DNA from: Mycolicibacterium palauense
GTDB taxonomy: Bacteria; Actinomycetota; Actinomycetes; Mycobacteriales; Mycobacteriaceae
Direction: 5' to 3'
DNA: 41,812 nt
Assembly: GCF_002592005.1 (NCBI RefSeq)
Contig: NZ_NVQF01000054.1
Span: 1 to 41,812, forward strand
Numbering within the stretch: position 1 is the first letter of the stretch; each line of letters opens with the position of its first letter. Below the pieces are notes generated by a model, which was given only the letters and a program-made list of their open reading frames with translations, did not search any database and was not told the origin of the DNA. Shown here one piece after another: positions 1-9,473 of this stretch. A program made the position numbers and the translations under genes.

Positions 1-147
1 CGATGTGTATACGAGCCAGGCTCACGACATTCATCCTGGTTCATCGTGCCAGCGCGCGGCGGGCGCCCGGATCGGCCCACCCCCGCGCGGTCGGCGGCGG
101 CCGTGACGTGTCGGGGATCTGTCGGTGGGCCGTGGTGTCATCGGGAC

Positions 148-3100
148 ATGGATTCCCCGGTGTCCGCAGCAGACCGTCCCGCCCTCCGCTGGGAGCCGGA
201 TGCCGCCGCCGTGCTCGACCCGCAGCGCCGCGGGGTCATCCGCGTTCTCGGCGGCCCCGGCACCGGGAAGAGCACCCTGCTCGTGGACGCCGCGACCACG
301 CGGATCGCCGCGGGCACAGACCCCGAGACGGTGCTGGTCCTCACCGGCGCGGGCCGCCCCGGTGTGCACACCCGCGGCCGGTTGACCACCGCGTTGCTGT
401 CCTCGGCCGCTCAGGCTCCGGTCGGGGGACCGTCGGCGGTGCGCAGCCCGCTGGTGCGCTCGCTGCACTCCTACGCGTTCGGCGTCCTGCGGTTGGCCGC
501 GCAGCGTGCGGGCGAGGCGCCGCCCCGGTTGATCACCGGAGCCGAGCAGGACGGCATCATCCGTGAACTGCTCGCCGGCGACGCCGAGGACGGCGCGTCG
601 GCCTGGCCCGCGGAGCTGCGGGCCGCGCTGACCACCGCCGGGTTCGCCACCGAGCTGCGGGACCTGTTGGCGCGCTGCGCCGAACGTGGGGTGGACCCGC
701 AGCAGCTGCAGCGCCTGGGCCGGCTCTCCGGCCGTCCCGAATGGACCGCGGCGGGGCGTTTCGCCCAGCAGTACGAGCAGGTGATGCTGCTGCGCGCGGC
801 GGTCGGCACCGCGGCCGCGAACGCCACCGTGCCCGCGCTGAGCGCCGCCGAGCTCGTCGGGGCCGCCCTGGACGCGTTCGCCGCCGATCCCGACCTGCTG
901 ACCGCCGAGCACCACCGGCTGGAACTGCTGCTGGTCGACGACGCCCAGCATCTCGATCCGCAGGCCGCGCAACTGGTCCGGGTCCTGGCTGCGGGGGCGC
1001 GGAGCGCCGTCGTCGCCGGCGACCCACACCAGGCCGTCTACGGTTTCCGCGGTGCCGACCCGGCGCTGCTCCTCGCCGACGGCACCGACTCGGTCACGCT
1101 GCGCACCTCGCACCGCTGCACGCCGGCGGTGGCCGCAGCGGTCTCGACGGCCGTCTCCCGGCTGCCGGGCGCCCCCGACGCCGGCATCGTCAGCGCCCGA
1201 ACCGAATCCGGCTCGGTGTCGGCGAGGTTGGCGCTCTCCGAGCACGCCGAGGAGGCGCTGATCGCCGACACCCTGCGCCGCGCCCACCTGCTCGACGGTG
1301 TGCCGTGGTCGCAGATGGCGGTCGTCGTGCGGTCGGTGCCCCGCGCGGCCAGCGGACTGCCGCGGGCGCTGGCCGCCGCAGGCGTCCCGGTGGCCGCCCC
1401 GACGGCGCACGAACCGATCGCCGCCAACCCGGTGGTGCGGGCGCTGCTGGCGGTCGTGCGCGCCACCTCGGACGGTCTGACCGGCGAGCAGGCCTGCGCG
1501 CTGTTGACCGGCCCGATCGGCCGGGTGGACCCGGTGTCGCTGCGCCAGCTGCGCCGCGCTCTGCGCCGGCGCGACGGCTCCACTCCGCCGAGGGATTTCG
1601 GTGATCTGTTGGTGGAGATCCTCGGCGGTGCGATACCGGCGGACCTCGCGCCGCTGCATGCCCGGCCGTTGCGGCGGCTGCAGGGGGTGCTGCGTGCGGC
1701 CGCCACCGCCGCCGGCACCCAGGATGCGCGGGCGGTGCTCTGGCAGGCGTGGCACCGCAGCGGATTGCAGCGTCGGCTCGTGACCTCGGCCGAACGCGGG
1801 GGGGCCGCGGGACAGCGGGCCGACGCCGATCTCGACTGCGTCACCGCGCTGTTCGACGTCACGGACGATTTCGTCTCCCGGACGACGGGCGCGTCGCTGG
1901 GTGGGCTGGTGGATCACGTGACGGCCCTGCGGCTGCCGCTCGTCGCGGGCGAGCCGGTGCAGCGGCAGGACGCGGTCACCATTCTCAGCCCGCACGCGGC
2001 GCTGGGACACGAATGGGACCTGGTGGTGATCGCGGGGCTGCAGGAAGGGCTGTGGCCCAACACGACTCCACGCGGCGGCGTGCTGGGGACCCAGCGTCTG
2101 CTCGACGTGCTCGACGGGGTGGTCGCCGAGGCGTCGCTGCGTGCCCCGCTGGTCGCCGAGGAACGCCGGCTGCTGATCTCGGCCATGGGCCGCGCCCGCC
2201 ACCGCCTGGTGGTCACCGCCGTCGACGCGAACCCCGATGCCACCGAACCGGCCCTGCCGTCGCCGTTCTTCTACGACGTCGCCGGGTCGGCGACCGACAC
2301 GTCCGTGCCGCAGGCGGGCGTCGAGACCCCACCCGCGCCCCCGGTGCTGTCCGTGCCGGCGGTGGTCGGTCGGCTTCGTGGCGTGGTCTGCGCGCCCGCG
2401 GGTGCGGTGGACGACGATGCCCGCGCGGAGGCGGCCCGGCAACTGGCCCGCCTGGCCGCGGCCGGAATCCCCGGCGCCGATCCCGCCCAGTGGTACGGCA
2501 TGGTTCCGGTCAGCACCGACGCGCCACTGCGCGGTGACGCCGGCACCGGGGCGCCTTCCCGGACGGGCACCGGGTCGGACGCCGGGTCAGACGCCGGGTC
2601 AGACGCCGGGTCAGACACCGTCACCCTGTCGCCGTCGGTGCTGCAGACGCTGCGCGACTGCCCCCTGCGCTGGCTGTGGGAGCGCCACGGGGGCCGCGAT
2701 TCCCGTGATCTCCGGTCGGCGCTGGGTTCACTGGTCCACGCGCTGATCGCCCAACCGGACAAGTCCGAGTCGCAGATGCTCGGCGAGTTGGAGCGGGTGT
2801 GGGCGCAGCTGCCTTTCGACTCGGCGTGGTTCGCGCGTAACGAGCTGGCCCGGCACCGCGCGATGATCACCACGTTCACCCGGTGGCGCGAACAGACCCG
2901 GCCCCAACTGAGTGCCGTCGGAACCGAGGTCGGTGTCGACGGTGCACTCGAGGCCGGGGACGCGCCGGGACCGCAGGTGCGGATGCGCGGCCGGGTGGAC
3001 CGCCTGGAGCGTGACGCCGAGGGGCGTCTGGTCATCGTGGACGTCAAGACCGGCAAGAGTCCGGTGAGCAAGGACGACGCGCAGGATCACGCGCAGCTGG

Positions 3101-3387
3101 CCATGTACCAACTGGCGGTGGCCGACGGCCTGGTGGCCGGCGGCGGAGAACCCGGGGGCGCGCGGCTGGTGTATGTGGCCAAGCCCTCGGCATCCGGGGC
3201 CACCGAACGCCACCAGGACCCCCTGACCCCGGAGGCCCGCGAGCACTGGCGCACCGAGGTCGCCCGCGCCGTGGAGGCCGCCGAGGGGCCCGGCTTCACC
3301 GCCCGCGTCAACAGCGGGTGCGCGCACTGCCCGGTGCGGCCCAGTTGCCCCGCCCACACCGACCGGTCCGGGGATGGTCAGCGATGA
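148..3387 (+). CDS. adnA: AdnA subunit of the AdnAB helicase-nuclease
   Basis: This is the UvrD-like motor plus RecB-type nuclease subunit that pairs with AdnB to resect double-strand breaks in mycobacteria. From the ATG at 148 it is 1079 residues, close to the family size. Visible motifs are Walker A GGPGTGKST (residues 35-43), motif II LLLVDDAQ, and a C-terminal nuclease motif VDVKTGKSP near residue 964. Cys838 (LRDCPLRW) and a late cluster CAHCPVRPSC (from about 1058) fit the AddB/AdnA-type Fe-S cluster. The ATG at 148 is preferred because the upstream in-frame stretch is low-complexity and the protein proper begins there. It overlaps adnB by ATGA, so the two are translationally coupled. 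Motif II reads DDAQ rather than DExQ, suggesting a weaker motor, in line with AdnB being the lead ATPase. Confidence 0.93.
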   Translation: MDSPVSAADRPALRWEPDAAAVLDPQRRGVIRVLGGPGTGKSTLLVDAATTRIAAGTDPETVLVLTGAGRPGVHTRGRLTTALLSSAAQAPVGGPSAVRSPLVRSLHSYAFGVLRLAAQRAGEAPPRLITGAEQDGIIRELLAGDAEDGASAWPAELRAALTTAGFATELRDLLARCAERGVDPQQLQRLGRLSGRPEWTAAGRFAQQYEQVMLLRAAVGTAAANATVPALSAAELVGAALDAFAADPDLLTAEHHRLELLLVDDAQHLDPQAAQLVRVLAAGARSAVVAGDPHQAVYGFRGADPALLLADGTDSVTLRTSHRCTPAVAAAVSTAVSRLPGAPDAGIVSARTESGSVSARLALSEHAEEALIADTLRRAHLLDGVPWSQMAVVVRSVPRAASGLPRALAAAGVPVAAPTAHEPIAANPVVRALLAVVRATSDGLTGEQACALLTGPIGRVDPVSLRQLRRALRRRDGSTPPRDFGDLLVEILGGAIPADLAPLHARPLRRLQGVLRAAATAAGTQDARAVLWQAWHRSGLQRRLVTSAERGGAAGQRADADLDCVTALFDVTDDFVSRTTGASLGGLVDHVTALRLPLVAGEPVQRQDAVTILSPHAALGHEWDLVVIAGLQEGLWPNTTPRGGVLGTQRLLDVLDGVVAEASLRAPLVAEERRLLISAMGRARHRLVVTAVDANPDATEPALPSPFFYDVAGSATDTSVPQAGVETPPAPPVLSVPAVVGRLRGVVCAPAGAVDDDARAEAARQLARLAAAGIPGADPAQWYGMVPVSTDAPLRGDAGTGAPSRTGTGSDAGSDAGSDAGSDTVTLSPSVLQTLRDCPLRWLWERHGGRDSRDLRSALGSLVHALIAQPDKSESQMLGELERVWAQLPFDSAWFARNELARHRAMITTFTRWREQTRPQLSAVGTEVGVDGALEAGDAPGPQVRMRGRVDRLERDAEGRLVIVDVKTGKSPVSKDDAQDHAQLAMYQLAVADGLVAGGGEPGGARLVYVAKPSASGATERHQDPLTPEAREHWRTEVARAVEAAEGPGFTARVNSGCAHCPVRPSCPAHTDRSGDGQR
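2569..2616 (+). repeat. 4 x 12-bp tandem repeat inside adnA
   Basis: Four near-perfect copies of GCCGGGTCAGAC encode a DAGS-type linker just before the nuclease domain of AdnA. The period is a multiple of three, so the frame is kept. It is probably slippage-expanded linker DNA. Confidence 0.9.
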
Positions 3388-6300
3388 CGCATCCGGTGGT
3401 GCCACGCCACAGCCCGGCCGAGTTGGCGGTGGCGCTCGGTCTGCCCGCACCGACCGACGAACAGGCCGCGGTGATCGCCGCGCCGCCGGGTCCACTGGTG
3501 GTGATCGCCGGTGCCGGAGCGGGCAAGACCGAGACGATGGCGGCCCGGGTGGTGTGGCTGGTGGCCAACGGCTACGCCGAACCCGGCCAGGTGCTGGGGT
3601 TGACGTTCACCCGCAAGGCCGCCGGGCAGCTGTTGCGGCGCGTCCGCTCCCGGCTGGCGCGCCTGGCCGGTGCGGGCCTGGCCCCCGTCGACCCGGCGGT
3701 GACCACACCGCCGACGATCAGCACCTATCACGCGTTCGCCGGGAATCTGTTGCGCGAGTTCGGTCTTCTTCTTCCGATGGAACCCGATACCCGGCTGCTC
3801 GGGGAGACCGAACTGTGGCAGCTGGCCCACGAGGTGGTGTGCGCCCACCCCGGCGAGCTGACCGCCGAACGGACCCCCGCGGCGGTCACGTCGCTGGTGC
3901 TGCAGCTGTCGGGGCAGCTCGCCGAGCATCTGGTGAGCACCGAGGAGCTGCGCGACACCCATCTGGAGCTGGAGCGGCTGGTGCACACCCTGCCCGCCGG
4001 CCCGGGGCAGCGCGAGCGCGGCCCCAACCAGTCGCTGCTGAAGTTGTTGGGGGCCCAGACCGAACGCGCCGAACTGGTGCCGCTGGTCGACGCGCTGCAC
4101 CGGCGGCTGCGGGCCGAGAAGGCGATGGACTTCGGGATGCAGATGTCGGCGGCAGCGCGACTGGCCGAGGACTTCCCGCAGGTCGGCACCCGGATGCGGG
4201 AGCGGTACCGGGTGGTGCTGCTCGACGAATACCAGGACACCGGGCATGCCCAGCGGGTCGCCCTGTCGGGACTGTTCGGCGGCGGCCGTGACGCCGGCCT
4301 GGCCCTGACTGCCGTCGGTGACCCGATCCAGTCGATCTACGGATGGCGTGGGGCCTCGGCGACCAACCTGCCACGTTTCACCACCGACTTCCCGGCACCG
4401 GACGGTACTCCGGCGCCCACCCTGGAGCTGCGGACCAGCTGGCGCAACCCGCCCAGCACCCTGCGCCTGGCCAATGCGGTCTCGGCCGACGCGCGCCGGC
4501 GGTCGGTGGCGGTGCGGCCGCTGCGGCCGCGGCCGGGCGCCGAGCCGGGCACCGTGACCGCGGCGCTGCTGACCGACGTCGCCGTCGAACGCGACTGGGT
4601 CGCGGCCGAACTGGCCCGCCGCTACGCGGCGGCGCGGGCCGGGGGAGTCGCCCCACCCACGGCGGCGGTGTTGGTGCGCCGCAACGCCGACGCCGCGCCG
4701 ATGGCCGAGGCGCTACGCGCGCGGGGCGTCCCGGTGGAGGTGGTGGGCCTGGCGGGGCTGCTCGCGGTGACCGAGGTGGCCGACGTGGTGGCGATGCTGC
4801 GCCTGGCCGCCGATCCCGAGGCCGGCGCCGCCGCCATGCGGGTGCTCACGGGGCCGCGGCTGCGGCTGGGGGCCCGCGATCTGGCGGCGTTGTGGCGGCG
4901 TGCGCGCGATCTGGATGGCGGCGGGACACCCGCGGACGCGGGCACCGCACAGATCGTGGCGCAGACGGCCGCGGACGCCGACGCGCCCTGCCTGGCCGAC
5001 GCGATCTGCGATCCCGGCCCGGCCCAGGCCTACTCCCCGGCGGGATACCGGCGGATCTGCACGCTGGCCGAGGAGCTGACCGCGGTGCGCGCGCGCCTGG
5101 ATCACCCGGTGGCCGACGTCGTCACCGAGGTGCGCCGACTGCTGCGCGTCGACGTCGAGGCGCGCTCGCGTCGGCCCGGCGGCGCCACCGGCAGCGAACA
5201 ACTCGACGCGTTCGCCGACGTGGTCGACGACTATGCGCGCCGGTGCGGGCCGGAGTCGGGGATCGCTGGGTTGTTGGCGTACCTGCAGGCCGCCGAATCA
5301 GTCGAGCGGGGCTTGGCGCCCGCCGAGGTGGCCGTGTCCGCGGACCGGGTCCAGGTGCTCACCGTGCACGCCGCCAAGGGGCTGGAATGGCAGGTGGTCG
5401 CGGTTCCGCACCTGTCGGCGCGGGTGTTCCCCTCGACCTCGGCGCGCAGCACCTGGCTCACCGACGCCGGCGAGCTGCCGCCGCTGCTGCGCGGCGACCG
5501 CGCCTCCTCGGGTGCTCCCGGCGTCCCGGTGCTCGACGTGTCGACTGTCACCGACCGCAGGCAGTTGTCCGACGTGATCACCGCCCACCGCGACCAACTC
5601 CGGCGCCGCCACCTCGACGAGGAACGCCGACTGCTCTACGTCGCGGTCACTCGGGCCGAGGACACCCTGCTGTTGTCCGGGCACCACTGGGGCGCCACCG
5701 AGATCACCCCGCGGGGCCCCTCGGAATTCCTCGTCGAGGTCAAGGACATCCTGGACCGCGCCGCCCGGGCGGGGGAACCCTGCGGAGACATCGCCGAGTG
5801 GGCACCCGAACCCGCCGACGGCGAACGTAACCCGCTGCGGGACAGCGTGGTCGAAGCGCAGTGGCCGTCGGATCCGCTCGGGGCGGCGCGGGCACGGACC
5901 GAAGCCGGGGCCGCCCTGGTCACCGCGGCGATGCGTGATCCCCGCGGCGGACCCGCCGGCGACCCGCACGGCTGGGTCGGCGACGTCGACGCGTTGATCG
6001 CCGAGCGTGCGCGCCACGTCGAACCGCCCCGCCCGCAGCTGCCGTCACAGCTGTCGGTGAGCAGCCTCGTCGACCTCGGCCGCGACCCGGCGGGAGCGGC
6101 GGCCCGGCTGCGCCGGCGGCTGCCCTCGCGGCCGGATCCGCACGCCCTGCTGGGAACCGCCTTCCACGAGTGGGTGCAGCGGTTCTACGGCACCGAGCGG
6201 CTGTTCGACCTGGAGGACCTGCCCGGCGCCGTCGACGCCGACGCGGCCCGGGTCGCCGGGGACCTGGCCGACCTGCAGGCGGCGTTCATGGCCTCGCCGT

Positions 6301-6656
6301 GGGCCGCGCGCACACCCATCGACGTGGAGGTGCCGTTCGAGATGCTGATCGGCGGGCATGTGGTGCGGGGCCGCATCGACGCGGTGTTCGCCGACCGCGA
6401 CGGCGGGGCGACCGTGGTGGACTGGAAGACCGGGGACGCGCCGGCCGACCCCGAGGCGCAGCGGCACGCCGCCGTCCAGCTCGCCGTCTACCGGCAGGCG
6501 TGGGCGGCCATGTCGGGAACCCCGCTGTCCTCGGTGCGCGCGTCGTTCCACTACGTCCGCGGCGGGACGACCGTGGCGCCGGCCGCCCTGCCCGATCACG
6601 ACGAGCTGGCCGGTCTGCTGACCCCGCCGGGGACCACCGCGGCGCGAAGCGACTGA
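3384..6656 (+). CDS. adnB: AdnB subunit of the AdnAB helicase-nuclease
   Basis: This is the lead motor and second nuclease of AdnAB, 1090 residues from the ATG at 3384, which overlaps the adnA stop (ATGA). Walker A GAGAGKTE is at residues 43-50. Motif II is VVLLDEYQD, a UvrD motif QSIYGWRGA follows, and LTVHAAKGLEW is motif V-like. The C-terminal RecB-family nuclease motif is VVDWKTGDAP with Asp near residue 1013. Unlike AdnA, its DEYQ Walker B is canonical. The last codons run into a 19-bp tandem repeat, so the C-terminal tail may vary between strains. The operon order adnA-adnB and the following K+ channel, nudC and uvrD2 match the M. tuberculosis Rv3202c to Rv3198c order. Confidence 0.94.
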   Translation: MTHPVVPRHSPAELAVALGLPAPTDEQAAVIAAPPGPLVVIAGAGAGKTETMAARVVWLVANGYAEPGQVLGLTFTRKAAGQLLRRVRSRLARLAGAGLAPVDPAVTTPPTISTYHAFAGNLLREFGLLLPMEPDTRLLGETELWQLAHEVVCAHPGELTAERTPAAVTSLVLQLSGQLAEHLVSTEELRDTHLELERLVHTLPAGPGQRERGPNQSLLKLLGAQTERAELVPLVDALHRRLRAEKAMDFGMQMSAAARLAEDFPQVGTRMRERYRVVLLDEYQDTGHAQRVALSGLFGGGRDAGLALTAVGDPIQSIYGWRGASATNLPRFTTDFPAPDGTPAPTLELRTSWRNPPSTLRLANAVSADARRRSVAVRPLRPRPGAEPGTVTAALLTDVAVERDWVAAELARRYAAARAGGVAPPTAAVLVRRNADAAPMAEALRARGVPVEVVGLAGLLAVTEVADVVAMLRLAADPEAGAAAMRVLTGPRLRLGARDLAALWRRARDLDGGGTPADAGTAQIVAQTAADADAPCLADAICDPGPAQAYSPAGYRRICTLAEELTAVRARLDHPVADVVTEVRRLLRVDVEARSRRPGGATGSEQLDAFADVVDDYARRCGPESGIAGLLAYLQAAESVERGLAPAEVAVSADRVQVLTVHAAKGLEWQVVAVPHLSARVFPSTSARSTWLTDAGELPPLLRGDRASSGAPGVPVLDVSTVTDRRQLSDVITAHRDQLRRRHLDEERRLLYVAVTRAEDTLLLSGHHWGATEITPRGPSEFLVEVKDILDRAARAGEPCGDIAEWAPEPADGERNPLRDSVVEAQWPSDPLGAARARTEAGAALVTAAMRDPRGGPAGDPHGWVGDVDALIAERARHVEPPRPQLPSQLSVSSLVDLGRDPAGAAARLRRRLPSRPDPHALLGTAFHEWVQRFYGTERLFDLEDLPGAVDADAARVAGDLADLQAAFMASPWAARTPIDVEVPFEMLIGGHVVRGRIDAVFADRDGGATVVDWKTGDAPADPEAQRHAAVQLAVYRQAWAAMSGTPLSSVRASFHYVRGGTTVAPAALPDHDELAGLLTPPGTTAARSD

Positions 6657-6698
6657 CCTTGCGCGAAGCGCCTGACCTTACGCGGAGCGCCTGACCTT
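6642..6698. repeat. 3 x 19-bp tandem repeat over the adnB/doxX convergent ends
   Basis: Three 19-bp copies (6642, 6661, 6680), each containing CTGACCTT, span the adnB stop and the 3' end of the opposing DoxX gene. Each copy brings a TGA on the plus strand (6654, 6673, 6692), and because 19 is 1 modulo 3 these fall in all three frames. Confidence 0.9.
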
Positions 6699-7070
6699 CA
6701 GCGCCTCGGTGACCATCGGGATCTGCAGCGGCAGCCGAGCGAGCGCGGCCAGCCTCATCGGCCACGGCTTGTCCCACCAGAGTCGGACCATGTTCAGGTT
6801 GCCGGGAAAAACGCCGACGAACAGCGCCGCGGCGGCGGTCGCGCCGAAGCGGCGGGTGCGCGGCACCAGCAGTAGGGCGCCGGTGCCGACCTCGGCCACC
6901 CCCGACGCGTAGGTGTAGAACCGCGGACTGCCCGGCAGCTCGGCCGGGATGATCGCGTCGAACGGCTTGGGCGCCGCGAAGTGGGTGATGCCCACCCCGA
7001 TCAGCAGGGCGGCAAGGCGGTACGCCGACGCGTCGGTGGAGTGCTGGGCCGCGGGGGTGGGAGGCGTCAT
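6678..7070 (-). CDS. DoxX-family membrane protein
   Basis: This is a 130-residue membrane protein of the DoxX type with about four hydrophobic segments and the family-like stretches GVGITHFAAPKPFDAIIP, YASGVAEVGTGALLLVP and FPGNLNMV. DoxX proteins are small inner-membrane proteins linked in some bacteria to redox or thiol-stress handling; the specific role here is unknown. Its start is ATG at 7070, divergent from the K+ channel with about 40 bp between. It converges on adnB, and its stop lies within the 19-bp repeat array, so the last residues (KVRRSA) are repeat-encoded. Confidence 0.8.
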   Translation of the reverse strand: MTPPTPAAQHSTDASAYRLAALLIGVGITHFAAPKPFDAIIPAELPGSPRFYTYASGVAEVGTGALLLVPRTRRFGATAAAALFVGVFPGNLNMVRLWWDKPWPMRLAALARLPLQIPMVTEALKVRRSA

Positions 7071-7109
7071 GGTTTCATTGTGTCGTGCGCCTGGCGGGAC
7101 GGGGTCATC

Positions 7110-8192
7110 GTGCCCAGGAATAGGCTCCGCGGTCGGCTGCGCCGGATCAACCAGTCACTGACGGAGAAGCGGTCCGCCGAACTCGTCCACGATCTGAGCA
7201 TCCCGGAACGGTTCGTCAGCCCCGGCCGGCGGATCGCGGTCCGCGTGATCTATGCGTTGGTGGCGCTGTTCGCGGCCGTGTTCATCGTCTACCTCGACCG
7301 CGACGGCTACCGCGACGCCAACGGCGACGGCCTGACGTTCCTGGACTGCCTGTACTACGCGACGGTGTCCCTGTCGACCACGGGGTACGGCGACATCACC
7401 CCGTACACGCAGAGCGCGCGACTGGTCAACGTGCTGGTCATTACGCCGCTGCGGGTGGCATTCCTGATCGTGCTCATCGGCACCACCGTCGAGACCCTCA
7501 CCGAGGCTTCGCGCAAGGCGCTCAAGATCCAGCGATGGAGGAATTCCGTGCGCAACCACACCGTCGTCATCGGCTACGGCACCAAGGGCAAGACCGCCGT
7601 GGCGGCCATGGTCGGCGACGGCACCCCGCCGGGCGAGATCGTCGTCGTCGACACCGACCGGTCCGCGTTGGAGAACGCCAACGCCTCCGGGCTGGTCACC
7701 GTGCGCGGAGACGCCAACCGCTCCGATGTGTTGCGTCTGGCCGGCGCCCAGCACGCCTCGACGATCATCGTGGCCACCAACAGTGACCCGACCGCGGTGA
7801 TGGTGACGCTCTCGGCGCGCGAGCTGGCCCCCAAGGCCAAGATCATCGCCTCCATCCGGGAGGCCGAGAACCAGCATCTGTTGCAGCAGTCCGGGGCGGA
7901 CTCGGTGGTGGTGTCCTCCGAGACCGCCGGGCGGCTGCTGGGCATCGCCAAGAAGGCGCCGGCGGTCGTCGAGCTCATCGAGGACCTGCTGACCCCCGAC
8001 GCCGGCCTGGCGATCGCCGAGAAGGAGGTCGACCCCAAACAGATCGGCGGCTCGCCGCGGCATCTGCCTCAGGTGGTGCTGGGTGTGGTGCGCGACGGCC
8101 GGCTGGTGCGTGTCGACGACCCGCAGGTCGATTCGATGGAGACCGGGGACCGGCTGCTCTACGTCCGCAACGCCGAGGACCAGGACGACTAG
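7110..8192 (+). CDS. Potassium channel protein with RCK (TrkA-N/TrkA-C) domain
   Basis: This resembles Rv3200c. A two-TM channel core has the selectivity filter STTGYGD between hydrophobic segments (about residues 35-125). A cytoplasmic Rossmann-type RCK N domain (VVIGYGTKGKTAVAAM, then EIVVVDTD) and a C-terminal RCK domain follow. It should conduct K+ across the plasma membrane under nucleotide or ion control through the RCK ring. The GTG at 7110 gives 360 residues, the expected size; another in-frame GTG at 7080 is possible. The stop TAG overlaps the nudC GTG by one base, suggesting a joint transcript. Confidence 0.9.
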   Translation: MPRNRLRGRLRRINQSLTEKRSAELVHDLSIPERFVSPGRRIAVRVIYALVALFAAVFIVYLDRDGYRDANGDGLTFLDCLYYATVSLSTTGYGDITPYTQSARLVNVLVITPLRVAFLIVLIGTTVETLTEASRKALKIQRWRNSVRNHTVVIGYGTKGKTAVAAMVGDGTPPGEIVVVDTDRSALENANASGLVTVRGDANRSDVLRLAGAQHASTIIVATNSDPTAVMVTLSARELAPKAKIIASIREAENQHLLQQSGADSVVVSSETAGRLLGIAKKAPAVVELIEDLLTPDAGLAIAEKEVDPKQIGGSPRHLPQVVLGVVRDGRLVRVDDPQVDSMETGDRLLYVRNAEDQDD

Positions 8193-9136
8193 TGGCCGAT
8201 TTCCGGCTTCGCAACGTGCCCCTGCTGTCGCGGGTCGGCGCCGACCGCTCCGACCAGCTGCGCACCGACGTCGACGCCGCCGTGGCGGGCTGGGCCTCCG
8301 CCGCGGTGCTGCGGGTCGACGAGCGCGGTCAGGTGCTCATCGCCGACGGCGCGGTGCTGCTCGGTGACACCGCCGGGCTGGGGGACCGCCCGCCGCCCGA
8401 CGCGGTGTTCCTCGGCAGAATCGACGACGGGCGCAACGGTGCCGGCCGCCACGTGTGGGCGATCCGCGCGCCGCTGCAGCCCCCGGCCGACGGCACCGAC
8501 ACTCACGTCCTGGACCTGCGCCGCGCGGGAACCGTTTTCGACGATGTCAGCGCGCAGCTGGTGGCCTCGGCGACGGCGCTGCTGAACTGGCACGACCACG
8601 CCCGGTTCAGCGCCGTCGACGGCGCACCGACCAAACCGGTCAAGGGCGGCTGGGCCCGGGTGAACATGCTCACCGGTCAGGAGGAGTTCCCGCGGATCGA
8701 CCCGGCCATCATCTGCCTGGTGCACGACGGCGCCGACCGGGTGGTGCTGGCCCGCCAGACGGTGTGGCCGCAACGGATGTTCTCGCTGCTGGCCGGTTTC
8801 GTCGAGGCGGGCGAATCCTTCGAGACCTGCGTGGCGCGCGAGATCGCCGAGGAGGTGGGCCTGACCGTCCGCGACATCCGCTACCTGGGCAGCCAGCCCT
8901 GGCCGTTCCCGCGCTCGCTGATGGTGGGCTTCCACGCCGTGGCCGACCCCGAGCAGCCGTTCGTCTTCCACGACGGTGAGATCGCCGAGGCCGCGTGGTT
9001 CACCCGCGCCGAGGTCCGTGCGGCGCTGGAGCTCGGCGACTGGAGCAGCGCGGCCGCCGCCGACGCCAAACTGCTACTGCCCGGGTCGATTTCGATCGCC
9101 CGGGAGATCATCGAATCCTGGGCCTACCCCGACTGA
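8192..9136 (+). CDS. nudC: NAD(H) pyrophosphatase / RNA decapping Nudix hydrolase NudC
   Basis: NudC cleaves NADH to NMNH and AMP and can remove NAD caps from RNA. The 314-residue protein carries the Nudix box (GFVEAGESFETCVAREIAEEVGL, about residues 202-224) and the NudC-specific SQPWPFP motif that recognises the dinucleotide. The region that forms a four-Cys zinc ribbon in E. coli NudC here reads FSAVDGAPTKPVKGGWARV and has no cysteines, so the zinc site is lost. It starts with GTG, one base overlapping the channel gene stop, and converges with the mycoredoxin gene, overlapping it by 13 bp. Confidence 0.93.
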   Translation: MADFRLRNVPLLSRVGADRSDQLRTDVDAAVAGWASAAVLRVDERGQVLIADGAVLLGDTAGLGDRPPPDAVFLGRIDDGRNGAGRHVWAIRAPLQPPADGTDTHVLDLRRAGTVFDDVSAQLVASATALLNWHDHARFSAVDGAPTKPVKGGWARVNMLTGQEEFPRIDPAIICLVHDGADRVVLARQTVWPQRMFSLLAGFVEAGESFETCVAREIAEEVGLTVRDIRYLGSQPWPFPRSLMVGFHAVADPEQPFVFHDGEIAEAAWFTRAEVRAALELGDWSSAAAADAKLLLPGSISIAREIIESWAYPD

Positions 9137-9393
9137 GGTCCTGACTGCGCCAGCTCGGCCAACTTGCCGGCGACCTCCCGGACATCGGGATTGGTCAGGG
9201 TCGATCCGTCGGCGAACTTCACCGTCGGCACGGTGCGGTTGCCCCCGTTGACCGAGGCGACGAACTCCGCGGCGGCGCGGTCGCGGTCGATGTTCACCTC
9301 GTCGTAGCCGATGTCGTGGGATTTCATCGCCTTCTTCAGCCGGCGGCAGTAGCCGCACCACCCGGTGGTGTACATGGTCACCTGCGCAGTCAT
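9124..9393 (-). CDS. mrx1: Mycoredoxin / glutaredoxin-like protein
   Basis: This 89-residue thioredoxin-fold protein has the mycoredoxin active site WCGYC (Cys13, Cys16), the cis-proline motif TVPTVKFADG and the late GS(T)L stretch. It matches Rv3198A (mycoredoxin-1), which reduces mycothiol-mixed disulfides in the cytoplasm. It sits between nudC and uvrD2 as in M. tuberculosis but on the opposite strand, overlapping the 3' end of nudC convergently and divergent from uvrD2 with about 80 bp between starts. Confidence 0.92.
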   Translation of the reverse strand: MTAQVTMYTTGWCGYCRRLKKAMKSHDIGYDEVNIDRDRAAAEFVASVNGGNRTVPTVKFADGSTLTNPDVREVAGKLAELAQSGPQSG

Positions 9394-9473
9394 GAGGCAA
9401 TCTTGCCGCAGCGGACCCCCGCCCGGACCGGCAGGGCCGCCGCCTGTCGGGCCCTGCTGCGATGATGGACGCC

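Noticed and set aside
31..2442. Long minus-strand ORF opposite adnA
   Set aside because: It is Arg/Gly/Gln-rich with no recognisable domain and mirrors the high-GC third positions of adnA; it is a shadow.
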